Positions 1 to 8,489 of a stretch of 60,557 bases of DNA are shown piece by piece (within the stretch, counting starts at the first letter, position 1; every line of letters begins with the position of its first letter). The stretch spans positions 1 to 60,557 of the forward strand of contig CALZTY010000011.1 in NCBI GenBank assembly GCA_945829225.1, written 5' to 3'. The notes beneath the pieces are model-generated. The model did not search any database and was not told where the DNA came from. It saw only the letters and a program-made list of their open reading frames with translations. The translations under genes and the position numbers were made by a program. The DNA comes from an uncultured Bacteroidales bacterium. Its GTDB lineage: Bacteria > Bacteroidota > Bacteroidia > Bacteroidales > Muribaculaceae.

Positions 1-1
1 T

Positions 2-742
2 TTATAGCTCTTCAATTTTACGTTTTAACTCACGAGCCTTGTTGCCCATTGCAGTACTATCAGGATATTCATTGATAAGCACGTCAAGTACTTCTATTGA
101 TTGAGACTTATCATTATTCCGAAGATATGCGTTGGCAAGTAGCCAACCGATTTCCGGCATGTGTTCTGTATAATCATTATAGGAGTCGCTTAAAGATTCA
201 TCCCACATGATTTTCAGTTCGTTGATGGTCATGTCAAGATATCTCTTTGTTTCAATATTGGAATAGAACTCGTTTAACTTATTCTCAATATCATCACTTT
301 CTCCACGAGAAAATTCCGAAGCAGGAAAGTAAGTCAGATACTCAGAACCGAGAGAGGTTACTTGGCTATACTTATAATACTTATACCCTCCGAAAACGCA
401 AAGAAGGATAGATGCAGCCGCAGAAAACGGCAGAACAAATCTGCGGAAAATTAATATCCGGTGGGGCTTGGTTGATGTGCCACAGACTTTTGCTGAAATT
501 TTCTCTACATCAGATAATGATACGTCCCTGATAGACTTGATGGTTTCGTTGTCGTTGTCGCGCCCTACTTGATCCATTGCTTGAACGAGCCGAGCGGTCG
601 CGATTGCTTTGTTGCGAAATGTGTCATTCTCCTTAAGCAACTGTTTGAACGTTACCTCTTCGTCATCTGTCATTTGACCTTTCATATAACGAGAGAGCAT
701 CTCATCAAAGCGATCCAAATCTATATCGTTAGTTCTGTTCAT
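2..742 (-). CDS. Membrane protein with TPR-like tail, probable anti-sigma partner
   Basis: A 246-residue protein that starts with a charged cytosolic segment (residues 1-100, containing a DEMLSRYMKGQMTDDEEV stretch like that of Bacteroidota anti-sigma proteins). One membrane segment follows at about 102-121. The C-terminal part, about 190-246, looks like a tetratricopeptide repeat (LLANAYLRNN, VLINEYPDS, NKARELKRKIEEL). The gene starts 6 nt after the sigma-factor gene and is third in an operon with it and a caspase-like protease. From this position and topology I infer that the N-terminus holds the sigma factor and the C-terminus lies in the periplasm. No ZAS zinc motif or FecR domain is visible, so the anti-sigma role is not proven. 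The stop codon is at the window edge, so the operon may continue to the left. Confidence 0.72.
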   Translation of the reverse strand: MNRTNDIDLDRFDEMLSRYMKGQMTDDEEVTFKQLLKENDTFRNKAIATARLVQAMDQVGRDNDNETIKSIRDVSLSDVEKISAKVCGTSTKPHRILIFRRFVLPFSAAASILLCVFGGYKYYKYSQVTSLGSEYLTYFPASEFSRGESDDIENKLNEFYSNIETKRYLDMTINELKIMWDESLSDSYNDYTEHMPEIGWLLANAYLRNNDKSQSIEVLDVLINEYPDSTAMGNKARELKRKIEEL

Positions 743-748
743 GGTCGT

Positions 749-1330
749 TCAAAATAGTTTGTTGCACAATTCATTATATCTCGCCCGAAACTTCTCGCAG
801 CACCGGTGTTTGGTTACTTTCACTGCTCCCTCACTGCTGTAATTGAACATTTCAGCAAGTGATTTCATTGAAAGATTGTCCCTATAAAAACCCCAAAGGA
901 GTTCGTTGCATGGACTGGGAAGATCCTTTACGATTGTTCTGACCAATTCTTCTTTTTGTGCTTCAATGGCTTCATCTCCATTATCAAGCGCAAGAAGAGC
1001 CTCAATTTTTTCAGACTGAACTTCTCCATCCATCAATGTGAGAGACATTTCGCTATCAACATTTACTGATTTGGCAGAGCCTCTCAGCATTTCAAGAGCT
1101 TTATTCCTACATATCGACATAAAGTAAGTCGATAGTGAAGCCGTCATATTGTCAAGTTTACCTGCTTGGATATTATTGTAGAGGACAATAAATGACTCTT
1201 GGAAGATGTCTTTGCAGTCATCTTCATCTATGCCAAACCGATTTTTAAGGAATGCCAGTGCCTTATCCCATTGACTGGAGGCAAACCGATTTAGGTCATT
1301 TATGTCATATATGTTGTTTTTGTTTACCAT
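749..1330 (-). CDS. ECF-like RNA polymerase sigma factor
   Basis: A 193-residue sigma-70 family protein. Region 2 is at about 22-90 (DCKDIFQESFIVLYNNI, then TYFMSICRNKALEMLR). Region 4 is at about 125-185, with a helix-turn-helix around SMKSLAEMFNYSSEGAVKV. The ATG at 1330 shares one base with the TGA of the caspase gene (TGATG), so translation is probably coupled; the TTG three bases upstream is a less likely start. An acidic linker (about 91-123) separates the two regions and is longer than in minimal ECF factors. It is probably released or held by the membrane protein encoded next. Target promoters are unknown. Confidence 0.88.
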   Translation of the reverse strand: MVNKNNIYDINDLNRFASSQWDKALAFLKNRFGIDEDDCKDIFQESFIVLYNNIQAGKLDNMTASLSTYFMSICRNKALEMLRGSAKSVNVDSEMSLTLMDGEVQSEKIEALLALDNGDEAIEAQKEELVRTIVKDLPSPCNELLWGFYRDNLSMKSLAEMFNYSSEGAVKVTKHRCCEKFRARYNELCNKLF

Positions 1331-2211
1331 CAATTACTCTTCTCGCTAACCATGTTCTGTTTTATCAATCTCCTGTCTTTACCCATAAAGGTTCGTACAG
1401 TTTCAATCCAGGATGTATCAGATGTCAGGCTGATTTTAGACAGCGTCTGATTGACATAATAAGTCAGAGGTCCATAATAACGACCGTTCTGTTTTATCTC
1501 AGCGTTAGTTTGATAAGCCCTACATGCTTCCAATATACAAATTCCACTCATTCCCGGACGCAATTGAACCTTCATATTCCCTCGACGGTCAATTTTGGGA
1601 ATATATTTCTTTCCATTAGGAGTAAAGCCTTGGTCTGTACCTCTAATGAATAATTCTTCTTCCTCTACTTCATCTCCACGGCTGGCGCCTCCCATGTGGC
1701 AAGCATCCAAGACAAGATATACATAACCTTGTCTGCCCACTTTAGAGCGAATTGAGGAAACATATCCTTCCAACTCGTCATCTAAGATGTGATTCCGGCC
1801 GTCATACACTCCAGCCTTATATTGAAGCATGGCATCATAAGGCACAATTGCTTCATCCCATCCGTCAGCCTCATCCCCGGAAAGGTCTTCATAGGCTTGA
1901 CCATGTCCGGAAAAATGAATATATACTAAATCCCCGGCGCGACATTCATTCGCCAGTTTTTTGAATGCCAATCGGATTTTACTTGCAGTGGCAGAAGAGT
2001 TAGTAATTGTAGTGACAGAGAACCCCTTCTTGCGTAATGTCCCTTTCATTAATTCCACATCATTAGCACCATGTATTGGGTTCCAAGTTAATTCCGTAGC
2101 ACGATATGTCGGGTAATCTGAAATGCCAATCAAGAGCGCACGTTTCCCTCCGGCATGAGCGCAGCACACACCAAATAAGATTAGAGTTACTATGGCAATC
2201 CATTTTTTCAT
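1330..2211 (-). CDS. Secreted caspase-family (C14) protease
   Basis: The 293-residue product has a signal peptide (about 1-20, MKKWIAIVTLILFGVCCAHA) and then a caspase/metacaspase fold: RALLIGISDYP at the first strand, the catalytic histidine in YIHFSGHGQ (H103) and the catalytic cysteine in LVLDACHMGG (C171). Both dyad residues are present, so it should be active. The ATG at 2211 was chosen because it begins the signal peptide; the upstream TTG at 2235 lies almost on the predicted transcription start. It is the first gene of an operon with an ECF-like sigma factor and a membrane protein. The context suggests a protease acting in the periplasm in a signalling pathway, possibly on the membrane partner; that substrate is a guess. 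Confidence 0.88.
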   Translation of the reverse strand: MKKWIAIVTLILFGVCCAHAGGKRALLIGISDYPTYRATELTWNPIHGANDVELMKGTLRKKGFSVTTITNSSATASKIRLAFKKLANECRAGDLVYIHFSGHGQAYEDLSGDEADGWDEAIVPYDAMLQYKAGVYDGRNHILDDELEGYVSSIRSKVGRQGYVYLVLDACHMGGASRGDEVEEEELFIRGTDQGFTPNGKKYIPKIDRRGNMKVQLRPGMSGICILEACRAYQTNAEIKQNGRYYGPLTYYVNQTLSKISLTSDTSWIETVRTFMGKDRRLIKQNMVSEKSN

Positions 2212-2246
2212 TACTAACGAATTATTCGGAGCCAATTAAGCCCTTG

Positions 2247-2254
2247 CAAAGTTA
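2247..2254 (-). promoter_or_regulatory. -7 promoter box of the caspase operon
   Basis: The minus strand reads TAACTTTG, matching the Bacteroidota -7 consensus TAnnTTTG, 36 nt before the caspase ATG. No clear TTG -33 element lies 19-21 bp upstream, so the promoter may be weak or activated. Confidence 0.5.
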
Positions 2255-2324
2255 CTCATTTTTCACGAGGTAATTACTCTAAGACCTTAAAAACTGCTTG
2301 ACTTTAGGTAATTAGACATAAATC

Positions 2325-2356
2325 AGCGAGTTGGCTCGGGGGTGAGCCAACTCGCT
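2325..2356 (-). terminator. Hairpin terminator after the Spy-like gene
   Basis: A perfect 13-bp stem (AGCGAGTTGGCTC with GAGCCAACTCGCT) around a 6-nt loop, 22 bp beyond the stop codon of the Spy-like gene. The U-tract on the minus strand is poor, but the stem is strong and placed as expected between two operons. Confidence 0.65.
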
Positions 2357-2377
2357 TGATGGTGGGGTGGGAGGGGA

Positions 2378-2848
2378 TTAGCGGTTGCGATGGCCGCGAC
2401 CGTTGCGGTGCTCGCGCAGGTTGCCCATCATGCGCTGCTCGATGCGATACATTTGTTCGATTTGCTTGGGCGTGAGGAACTTGCTGTATTCGGCATAGTA
2501 CTTGCGACGAATGTCGAGCACTTGCTGGCTGTGGTCAAATCGCGCTTGTATCACGCTGTCGGCTTGCTCGTTGTTGAGTTCGTTGCGATTGCCGCGGTTG
2601 TTGCGAGGTCCGAGTGCCCAAATCTCCTTCTGGCAATTCATGTAGGTGGTGACGAAGCGTTGGCTTGTCTCGGGCTCGAGGGCAAGTTCTTGAGCGATGT
2701 AATTGGCTTGACGCTCGGCGAGTTGCTCGCGAGTGAGTTGCTCGTTGCCATCGCCTTGACGGTTGCCACGGCGGTGCTGTGCCGATGCCGAAAGGGATAC
2801 TGAGAGGAGTGCTACGATGAGCACAAAAATTTTGGAATAACGTTTCAT
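2378..2848 (-). CDS. Spy/CpxP-like periplasmic protein
   Basis: A 156-residue protein with a signal peptide (1-23, ending SLSASAQ) and a helical mature part carrying LTREQLAERQANYI near the start and FLTPKQIEQMYRIEQRMM near the end. These are LTxxQ-type repeats of the Spy/CpxP/CnrX group of periplasmic chaperone or metal-stress sensor proteins. Both ends of the mature chain are rich in Arg, His and Asn. It is last in an operon after an ECF sigma factor and a small membrane protein, an arrangement often seen for envelope or metal stress modules. Metal binding is possible but unproven. Confidence 0.75.
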   Translation of the reverse strand: MKRYSKIFVLIVALLSVSLSASAQHRRGNRQGDGNEQLTREQLAERQANYIAQELALEPETSQRFVTTYMNCQKEIWALGPRNNRGNRNELNNEQADSVIQARFDHSQQVLDIRRKYYAEYSKFLTPKQIEQMYRIEQRMMGNLREHRNGRGHRNR

Positions 2849-2859
2849 AGTGTGTGTAT

Positions 2860-3174
2860 TTAATAATTAAAGAAGATGTCGTCTTGATATACTTCGAGGA
2901 GGTAGAGTTGGTCGTCGTCGGAGAGTTGGTCAAATGCCAATTCGACCGATGTGTAGTCGTCCTGGGGAGCAAATATCACCTTGTCGGCAAACATCCACAC
3001 CAGAGCGATGGTAGCAGCGACGGCGGTGTATCGGATGACGTGGCGGAGGACGTTGTTGCGGTGTTGCCGGCGGGTGGCGCGCTCGATGATGCGGCTCGGC
3101 ATTTCTTCAAAGAAGCCTTCAGGGACCTTGTAGGGCATCTTTTTGCCTATTCTATCTAAATCTTGAGCGTTCAT
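2860..3174 (-). CDS. Small single-pass membrane protein, probable anti-sigma factor
   Basis: A 104-residue protein with a cytosolic N-terminus (MNAQDLDRIGKKMPYKVPEG), one transmembrane helix at about 48-67 (YTAVAATIALVWMFADKVIF) and a short acidic C-terminal tail. The KKMPYKVPEGFFE segment recurs in Bacteroidales proteins encoded next to ECF sigma factors. It begins 3 nt after the sigma-factor stop codon and is followed by the Spy-like gene. I infer an anti-sigma role from order, size and topology; no catalytic or zinc motif is visible. Confidence 0.68.
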   Translation of the reverse strand: MNAQDLDRIGKKMPYKVPEGFFEEMPSRIIERATRRQHRNNVLRHVIRYTAVAATIALVWMFADKVIFAPQDDYTSVELAFDQLSDDDQLYLLEVYQDDIFFNY

Positions 3175-3177
3175 ATC

Positions 3178-3714
3178 TCAGAGTGTTGAGTTCATATAAT
3201 TGATAATTTTCTCTTTGGCTTGGTGGTAGTTGGCTTTGGCAGCCGAGGGTGTTGACTCGGTGATACGAGCGATGGTGTCGTAGTCGAGTTCGTCGTAATA
3301 TCGCAGGTTGAAGGTCAACTGTTGCTTGTATGGCAGAGCGAGAATGGCTCGCTGTAGTTTGATGGCTTCCAAGTCGCTGTAGTCGATATATTGGTCGACG
3401 GCGGCTTGAGCCTCGCCGGGGATGTCATCGAGCGAGATGGTGGCGCGGCTGTTGCGTTGGCGCTGTCGCAGGGCTTCATTGGAGGCAATGCGATATATCC
3501 AGGCGGTGAGCGATTGCTCGAGGTCGACCCTGTCGATGGCTGCATATACGCGGACAAAGGTTTCCTGGAGGGCGTCTTGTGCATCGTCGTGTGATACGGT
3601 GATGCGTCGGATGTGCCAGTATATCTGCTCTTGGTAGGTATTGAGGAGCAAGCCGAAGCCTCGATTGGCATCTTGTCGTATTGCTTGTAATATGTCTCTT
3701 TCGGTTGCGGTCAT
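3178..3714 (-). CDS. ECF RNA polymerase sigma factor
   Basis: A 178-residue ECF sigma factor. Region 2 spans about 22-90 (DDAQDALQETFVRVYAAI, then WIYRIASNEALRQRQR). Region 4 spans about 120-172 (ALPYKQQLTFNLRYYDELDYDTIA, with a helix-turn-helix in DTIARITESTPSAAKANY). The ATG at 3714 is preferred because homologous factors begin close to region 2; a reading frame extends 30 codons further upstream without conserved features. It heads an operon with a small membrane protein and a Spy-like protein, which suggests an envelope stress regulon. Its start is close to the end of malQ, with a hairpin between them. Confidence 0.9.
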   Translation of the reverse strand: MTATERDILQAIRQDANRGFGLLLNTYQEQIYWHIRRITVSHDDAQDALQETFVRVYAAIDRVDLEQSLTAWIYRIASNEALRQRQRNSRATISLDDIPGEAQAAVDQYIDYSDLEAIKLQRAILALPYKQQLTFNLRYYDELDYDTIARITESTPSAAKANYHQAKEKIINYMNSTL

Positions 3715-3806
3715 TGCTTGTCTTTTTCGTTTGCTTTCACTTATTATACCCGCCGAAGTGTTAAAAGTCAAATCCGGAGTCTCAATTTTCACGACAATTA
3801 ACACAA

Positions 3807-3835
3807 GAAGCCCCCGACAGTGTGCCGAGGGCTTC
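3807..3835 (-). terminator. Hairpin terminator after malQ
   Basis: GAAGCCC pairs with GGGCTTC, with a further imperfect stem inside, 23 bp past the malQ stop codon. The poly-U tract is weak. It separates malQ from the sigma-factor operon on the same strand. Confidence 0.5.
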
Positions 3836-3857
3836 GTATGTTAATGCGATTTAAGGA

Positions 3858-6530
3858 TTAACGACCGGAGTCTTTAATCTTCTTGGTGAGTTTCTCATTG
3901 AACTCCTTGGCGTCGCGCAACTCGTCGAGGCTGAGGTGCATGCGGTAGCGCCAATAGTGACGCGGGTTGGCAGGCACGTTGATTACCTCGTCGGCGGGGT
4001 TGTCGCGGCGGAGCTTGCCATCCATCGATAGCCAGTCGGCGAGAGGCAGGATGCAGAGCATCGAGGGCGACTTGACTTGCAAATCGAGAATCTTCTCGCA
4101 TACCCAAGGCTCGGCGAAGTAGGGTGCATCACCACCCTCGTGGAGCACGTCGTGGAAGAACTGCGAGGACTTGCCACGGTCTTCCTCCCACCATACGCGG
4201 ATACCGCCCATGTCGTGGGTAGATGTGGTGCACACGCTGTTGTAGGGGTATGACCAAGTGTTGCCGAAGGGTGTGGTAGGATCCTTGGGCATACGTTGAA
4301 TCTCGAGGGTGAGAATCTGCAAATTGCTGAGCACGGCGGGCACGCAGCCGGGAATCATACCGAGGTCCTCGGCGCAGGTGAGCATCGAAGTGGCTTCGAT
4401 GAGCGGGGGTAACTTCCACATAGCCTTGCCGTACCAGAAGTCGTTGTGGCGGCGATAGAAGAAGTCGTTGTAAAGGCGGTCGAAGCACCAGCGCTCGTAG
4501 TCGTTGAGGGCACGGTAGGTGTAGGTGAACTGTGCCGAAATGCGCGGATGGAACTTGCCGGGTTCGTAGGGGTCGGGAACGAAGAGCACTTGGTCGATAA
4601 GACCGAGCAAGCCATCGCACAGGCGGCTGTTCTTTTCATCCTTAGGCTCGTTGGCAAAGAAGTCCTCGACGGCACGCTGTGTAGCGAAGGGGTCTTTGAG
4701 TTTGAGTCGTCCGCCACCGATCTCGTACATGAAGCGTTCGCGAGCCTCCTCGGCATAGTCACCGAAGAAGTCATGGAGCATCCAGTCGTAGATGTAGGGA
4801 GTGGTCTGCAAGTCGATATCGAGCCAGAAGTCGTAGTTGTAGCGCAACTCATCAACGCTGAAGGGCAACGCGGGATAGAAGATACCGAGCAAGCCGTGCA
4901 CGGCGTTGATAGGAATTTGCCAGATGCGGAAGAAACCGAGGATGTGATCGACACGATAGGCATCGAAGTATTGAGCCATGTTGCGGAAACGGTCTTTCCA
5001 CCACTCGAAGCCATCGCGAGCCATCTCTTCCCAGTTGTAGGTGGGGAAGCCCCAGTTTTGCCCCATCACCGAGAAGTCATCCGGTGGAGCACCGGCTTGG
5101 CAGTCCATATTGAACAAGCGAGGATAGATCCAAGCATCAACGCTGTCGCGGGAGATGCCGATGGGAATATCGCCCTTGATGGCTACACCTGCGGCACGAG
5201 CATATTCGTGAACCTCGGTGAGTTGCTTGGCGAGGTTGAATTGGAGATACATGACGAAGTCGATTTCGTCGCGGTGTTCGGCGATGAAAGCATCGACTTT
5301 AGCCTTGTCGTATTCGGCAAATTCGCCCCAGCGAGAGAATACGGGGGTGCCGTTGATGTCGCGGAGCACGCAGAATGCGGCGTAAGGCTCAAGCCACGAG
5401 GCATTTGCATCAACAAACGCCTTATACTCGTGCGATGACAATACGCGCTTGCCGTCTTGTGCAAAAATCTCCTTGAAATATTCGTTCTTGACGTTGTTGA
5501 CACGCTCGTAGTCGACTTGCGGGAGGGCATTCAACTCGGCGCGCTGAGCCTCATAGTAATTGCGACGCTCGGTGTCGGCGAGGGTGCCGAGTTCCTCGAG
5601 GCGCAGATACATGGGATGCAGAGCGAAGCAACTGATAGCCTTGTAGGGATAAGAGTCGACCCAAGTGTGAGTCATTGTAGTGTCGTTAATGGGGAGGATT
5701 TGGAGGAAACTTTGACCGGTTTCCTTGCACCAGTCGACCATCTTCTTGAGGTCTAAGAAGTCACCTACGCCGAAGTCGTCGTCGCTACGGAGGGAGAATA
5801 CCGGGATAGCAGTACCGGCACCGCGCCAGGGAGCGAGGGGATTGAAGAAGCGCATGCCGGCAACGATTGTCGATACATCGCTCTTGGGGTCGACTCCGAG
5901 GCGGCGGTTGTCACCACCTTCCCATGCTACGACATTGCCATCCTTGTCGATAATGACAAATTTGTACTCGGTATCGGCAGCGAGACCGCGAGCTTCCACG
6001 GTGGCGGTCCACTCGGGATAACCAAAGTCGCTAAGGACAGTAGCCTTGGCGGGGTCCCAGTTGCCGAGGACGGTAGCGCCGCCACAGACGGCGAGGCGCC
6101 ACTCGGGTTGTAACATGGGCGCGGCAATCTTGAAGGTCACGTGCCCGATGCGCGGAAGGATTTCCTTGGCGGGGTCGGGGCGCTTGCAGATGCACTCGGT
6201 GAAAGCCGATGCGTAGCAAGGCTTGTCCCAAGGCTGGTCTTGCCAGCGGTCGAAGACTTGATAAACGCGAGCGTTGCGACCACGGCTGAAGTGATGGGCA
6301 GGACCCCACTCATTCTTGCAATGACCGTTCTCGTGTCGCACTTGATAACGATAATTGATGCTCGCACATTCGTCGGGCACCTCGATGTCGATGCTCCATT
6401 GCGAGCCGTCGCCCAAGGTCATTTTCAGAGCCTTGTGGTAGTCGTTCTCGCCGAGCTCAGCGACATCACCGGTTATGTACAACGATTCGCCCCAATTGGT
6501 GCGATAATCGATCTTGAATGTTAGTTTCAT
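3858..6530 (-). CDS. malQ: 4-alpha-glucanotransferase (amylomaltase) with two CBM20-like domains
   Basis: An 890-residue GH77 enzyme that transfers 4-alpha-glucan chains between maltodextrins. The N-terminus has two starch-binding CBM20-like modules (about 1-110, TFKIDYRTNWGESLYITGD; and about 128-225, TFKIAAPMLQPEWRLAVCGG). The GH77 barrel follows, with the nucleophile in YRVDHILGFFRIW (D528), the acid/base in CAEDLGMIPG (E721) and a third catalytic Asp in STHDMGGIRVWW. The two-CBM, roughly 900-residue form is usual in Bacteroidales and plants and unlike the shorter proteobacterial MalQ. No signal peptide is present, so it is cytosolic and probably acts on imported maltodextrin or glycogen. 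It appears to be a single-gene transcript. Confidence 0.95.
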   Translation of the reverse strand: MKLTFKIDYRTNWGESLYITGDVAELGENDYHKALKMTLGDGSQWSIDIEVPDECASINYRYQVRHENGHCKNEWGPAHHFSRGRNARVYQVFDRWQDQPWDKPCYASAFTECICKRPDPAKEILPRIGHVTFKIAAPMLQPEWRLAVCGGATVLGNWDPAKATVLSDFGYPEWTATVEARGLAADTEYKFVIIDKDGNVVAWEGGDNRRLGVDPKSDVSTIVAGMRFFNPLAPWRGAGTAIPVFSLRSDDDFGVGDFLDLKKMVDWCKETGQSFLQILPINDTTMTHTWVDSYPYKAISCFALHPMYLRLEELGTLADTERRNYYEAQRAELNALPQVDYERVNNVKNEYFKEIFAQDGKRVLSSHEYKAFVDANASWLEPYAAFCVLRDINGTPVFSRWGEFAEYDKAKVDAFIAEHRDEIDFVMYLQFNLAKQLTEVHEYARAAGVAIKGDIPIGISRDSVDAWIYPRLFNMDCQAGAPPDDFSVMGQNWGFPTYNWEEMARDGFEWWKDRFRNMAQYFDAYRVDHILGFFRIWQIPINAVHGLLGIFYPALPFSVDELRYNYDFWLDIDLQTTPYIYDWMLHDFFGDYAEEARERFMYEIGGGRLKLKDPFATQRAVEDFFANEPKDEKNSRLCDGLLGLIDQVLFVPDPYEPGKFHPRISAQFTYTYRALNDYERWCFDRLYNDFFYRRHNDFWYGKAMWKLPPLIEATSMLTCAEDLGMIPGCVPAVLSNLQILTLEIQRMPKDPTTPFGNTWSYPYNSVCTTSTHDMGGIRVWWEEDRGKSSQFFHDVLHEGGDAPYFAEPWVCEKILDLQVKSPSMLCILPLADWLSMDGKLRRDNPADEVINVPANPRHYWRYRMHLSLDELRDAKEFNEKLTKKIKDSGR

Positions 6531-6575
6531 CTATAGTTTTTGATGATATTAGGATGTGATAAGTTTCTATGACTG

Positions 6576-6583
6576 CAAAGGTA
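6576..6583 (-). promoter_or_regulatory. -7 promoter box of malQ
   Basis: The minus strand reads TACCTTTG, a full match to TAnnTTTG, 45 nt before the malQ ATG. No TTG at the usual distance was found. Confidence 0.45.
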
Positions 6584-6609
6584 ATCAAAAATTTTAAATG
6601 ACCGCATTT

Positions 6610-7176
6610 TCAATCACTTGTTTTTACTTTTTTGACTACTTTGGCGGGATTTCCTACGGCAATACAGTTGTCGGGTATGTCTTTAGCCACGACACTCCCT
6701 GCACCGATGGTGCAATTATCTCCAATAGTAACCCCGGGAAGGATCACTACGCCGCCACCAATCCAGCAATTGTTGCCGATAGTGACCGGGCGCGCCCATT
6801 CGCGTCGGGAATTACGCTCGACGGGGTCGGTACTGTGACAGGCAGTGTAAATGCCGACATTCGGGCCGATGAAGCAGTCGTCACCAATGCGCACCGGTGC
6901 TTCATCAAGAATAGTGAGACCGAAATTGGCAAAAAAACGCTTGCCCACATAGATGTGCTTGCCATAATCGCAGTAAAAAGGCTGGTTGATGAATGTATCA
7001 TCGTCACATTTGCCCAACAGGTCTTGGAGAAAAGCATTACGCTCCTTGAGCAACGTGGGACGCAACTGATTATATTTCCAACACTTATCTTTTACTTCGT
7101 TTAATATATTAATTAAGTAGGCATCATCGGCAGCATAAATCTCGCCGGCGAGCATTTTTTTGTATTCCGTCATCAT
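6610..7176 (-). CDS. Hexapeptide-repeat sugar O-acetyltransferase
   Basis: A 188-residue protein of the maltose/galactoside O-acetyltransferase group. The N-terminal mac domain (MTEYKKMLAGEIYAADDAYL) is followed by a left-handed beta-helix of hexapeptide repeats (IGDDCFIGPNVGIYTACHST, VTIGNNCWIGGGVVILPGV, IGDNCTIGAGSVVAKDIPDN). The catalytic histidine is the one in TACHSTDP. It uses acetyl-CoA and acts in the cytosol; the acceptor sugar cannot be read from sequence. Its ATG overlaps the lpd stop by 4 nt (ATGA), so it belongs to the glycine-cleavage operon although it has no obvious role there. Confidence 0.88.
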   Translation of the reverse strand: MMTEYKKMLAGEIYAADDAYLINILNEVKDKCWKYNQLRPTLLKERNAFLQDLLGKCDDDTFINQPFYCDYGKHIYVGKRFFANFGLTILDEAPVRIGDDCFIGPNVGIYTACHSTDPVERNSRREWARPVTIGNNCWIGGGVVILPGVTIGDNCTIGAGSVVAKDIPDNCIAVGNPAKVVKKVKTSD

Positions 7177-8489
7177 AGGAAAATCTCCGAGAGCGTGGGG
7201 TGGGCGTGAATATAACGACGAGCCACGTCGGTATGCTTGACATGGTCAGTGACCAGAACAGTAGCCTCGGCGATGAGGTCGGCAGCGTGGTGCCCGAGAA
7301 TGGTGATACCGAGGATTGTATCATCGTCGGCGACGAGCATTTTCACCAGTCCGTCGGTGTGCCCCTCGGCATTTGCCTTGCCGTTAGATGAGAATTGATG
7401 CTTCACTACCTTATATGGAATACCTGCGCTGTCGAGAGATGAGGCGTTTGTGCCGACAGTAGCGACCTCTGGGCTTGTGAAAACAACAGACGGCACGCAT
7501 CCGGCATTGAATGCCTTGGGGTCGCCGAGGGCAATGACTCGCCCTTGAGCGATGGCGCTGTGAGCAAGCATCGACTTGCCGTTGACATCGCCTATGGCAT
7601 AGATGCCGGGGACTGATGTACACATATTCTCATCAACAACGATGAAGCCACGGCGGTCAAGTTCAATGCCTACCTCGGCAGTGCCTTGGGGCACGACGGG
7701 ACGACGCCCGACAGCCATTACCACTTTCTCAGCCTCGATAGTCACGGCGCCCTTCTTGGTGTCGGCGCTGACACAGAGCGTGTTGTCATCGACACGAGCC
7801 ACGGTAGTCACGGCAGCCCCGACCTTGAAGTCTATGCCTTGGCGCGAGAGTTGCTGACGCAATCGCTTGGCAATGTCGGCATCTATCATGGGCAATACCT
7901 CGGGGCAAAATTCAACCACGGTGGTTTTGACACCGAAGGTATTCATAATCGAGGCAAACTCCATACCTATGACACCGCCACCGATAATCACCATAGATAC
8001 CGGCAAACTATCCATAGCCAGCACATCGGTGCTGTCGATGCACAAGTCGGCACCCGGAATAGGTAGTCGAGCGGTCGAGGAGCCTGTGGCAATCACAATA
8101 CGCTTGGAGGCTGTGTAAGTGTCGTCGCCGACGGCAACTGTTGTGGATGTCAGGAGCTTGCCCTCGCCACGCACGATTTGCACGCCCGAGAGTTGATACT
8201 CAATACCAGAGCGCAAATTATTGATGACGCTATCGACACGTTGACGAGCGACGGAGTAATCAAAGGCTTGCACCCGGGCAGTGACACCGAAAGCAGCCGC
8301 GCGGCTCACTGCCGATAGGGCATCGGCAGTGGCGCACAGGCATTTGGTGGGGATGCAGCCACGGTTGAGACAAGTGCCGCCCAATTGGTCGCGCTCAATG
8401 ATAACGACCGACTCGCCGGCAGAGGCGAGCATCGCGGCAAGTTCATATCCGCCGGGACCGGCTCCTATAATAATATTGTCTACTGTCAT
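7173..8489 (-). CDS. lpd: Dihydrolipoyl dehydrogenase (glycine cleavage L-protein)
   Basis: A 438-residue FAD/NAD disulfide oxidoreductase. The FAD-binding GAGPGGYELA motif is at about 9-18, the redox cysteines are in GGTCLNRGCIPTK (C40 and C45), an NAD-binding IIGGGVIGMEFA motif lies near 170, the second FAD motif is YAIGDVNG, and the His-Glu pair is in HAHPTLSE at the C-terminus (H430, E435). It reoxidises the lipoyl arm of GcvH. It is at the short end for the family (about 450-475). Overlaps of 4 nt with gcvPB upstream and the acetyltransferase downstream tie it to the glycine operon rather than to a 2-oxoacid dehydrogenase. Confidence 0.95.
   Translation of the reverse strand: MTVDNIIIGAGPGGYELAAMLASAGESVVIIERDQLGGTCLNRGCIPTKCLCATADALSAVSRAAAFGVTARVQAFDYSVARQRVDSVINNLRSGIEYQLSGVQIVRGEGKLLTSTTVAVGDDTYTASKRIVIATGSSTARLPIPGADLCIDSTDVLAMDSLPVSMVIIGGGVIGMEFASIMNTFGVKTTVVEFCPEVLPMIDADIAKRLRQQLSRQGIDFKVGAAVTTVARVDDNTLCVSADTKKGAVTIEAEKVVMAVGRRPVVPQGTAEVGIELDRRGFIVVDENMCTSVPGIYAIGDVNGKSMLAHSAIAQGRVIALGDPKAFNAGCVPSVVFTSPEVATVGTNASSLDSAGIPYKVVKHQFSSNGKANAEGHTDGLVKMLVADDDTILGITILGHHAADLIAEATVLVTDHVKHTDVARRYIHAHPTLSEIFL

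Noticed and set aside
2209..2235. TTG start at 2235 for the caspase gene
   Set aside because: It falls almost on the predicted transcription start; the ATG at 2211 begins a clean signal peptide.
4446..5438. A 330-codon open frame opposite malQ
   Set aside because: Same reason: a shadow of a conserved enzyme gene with no family features.
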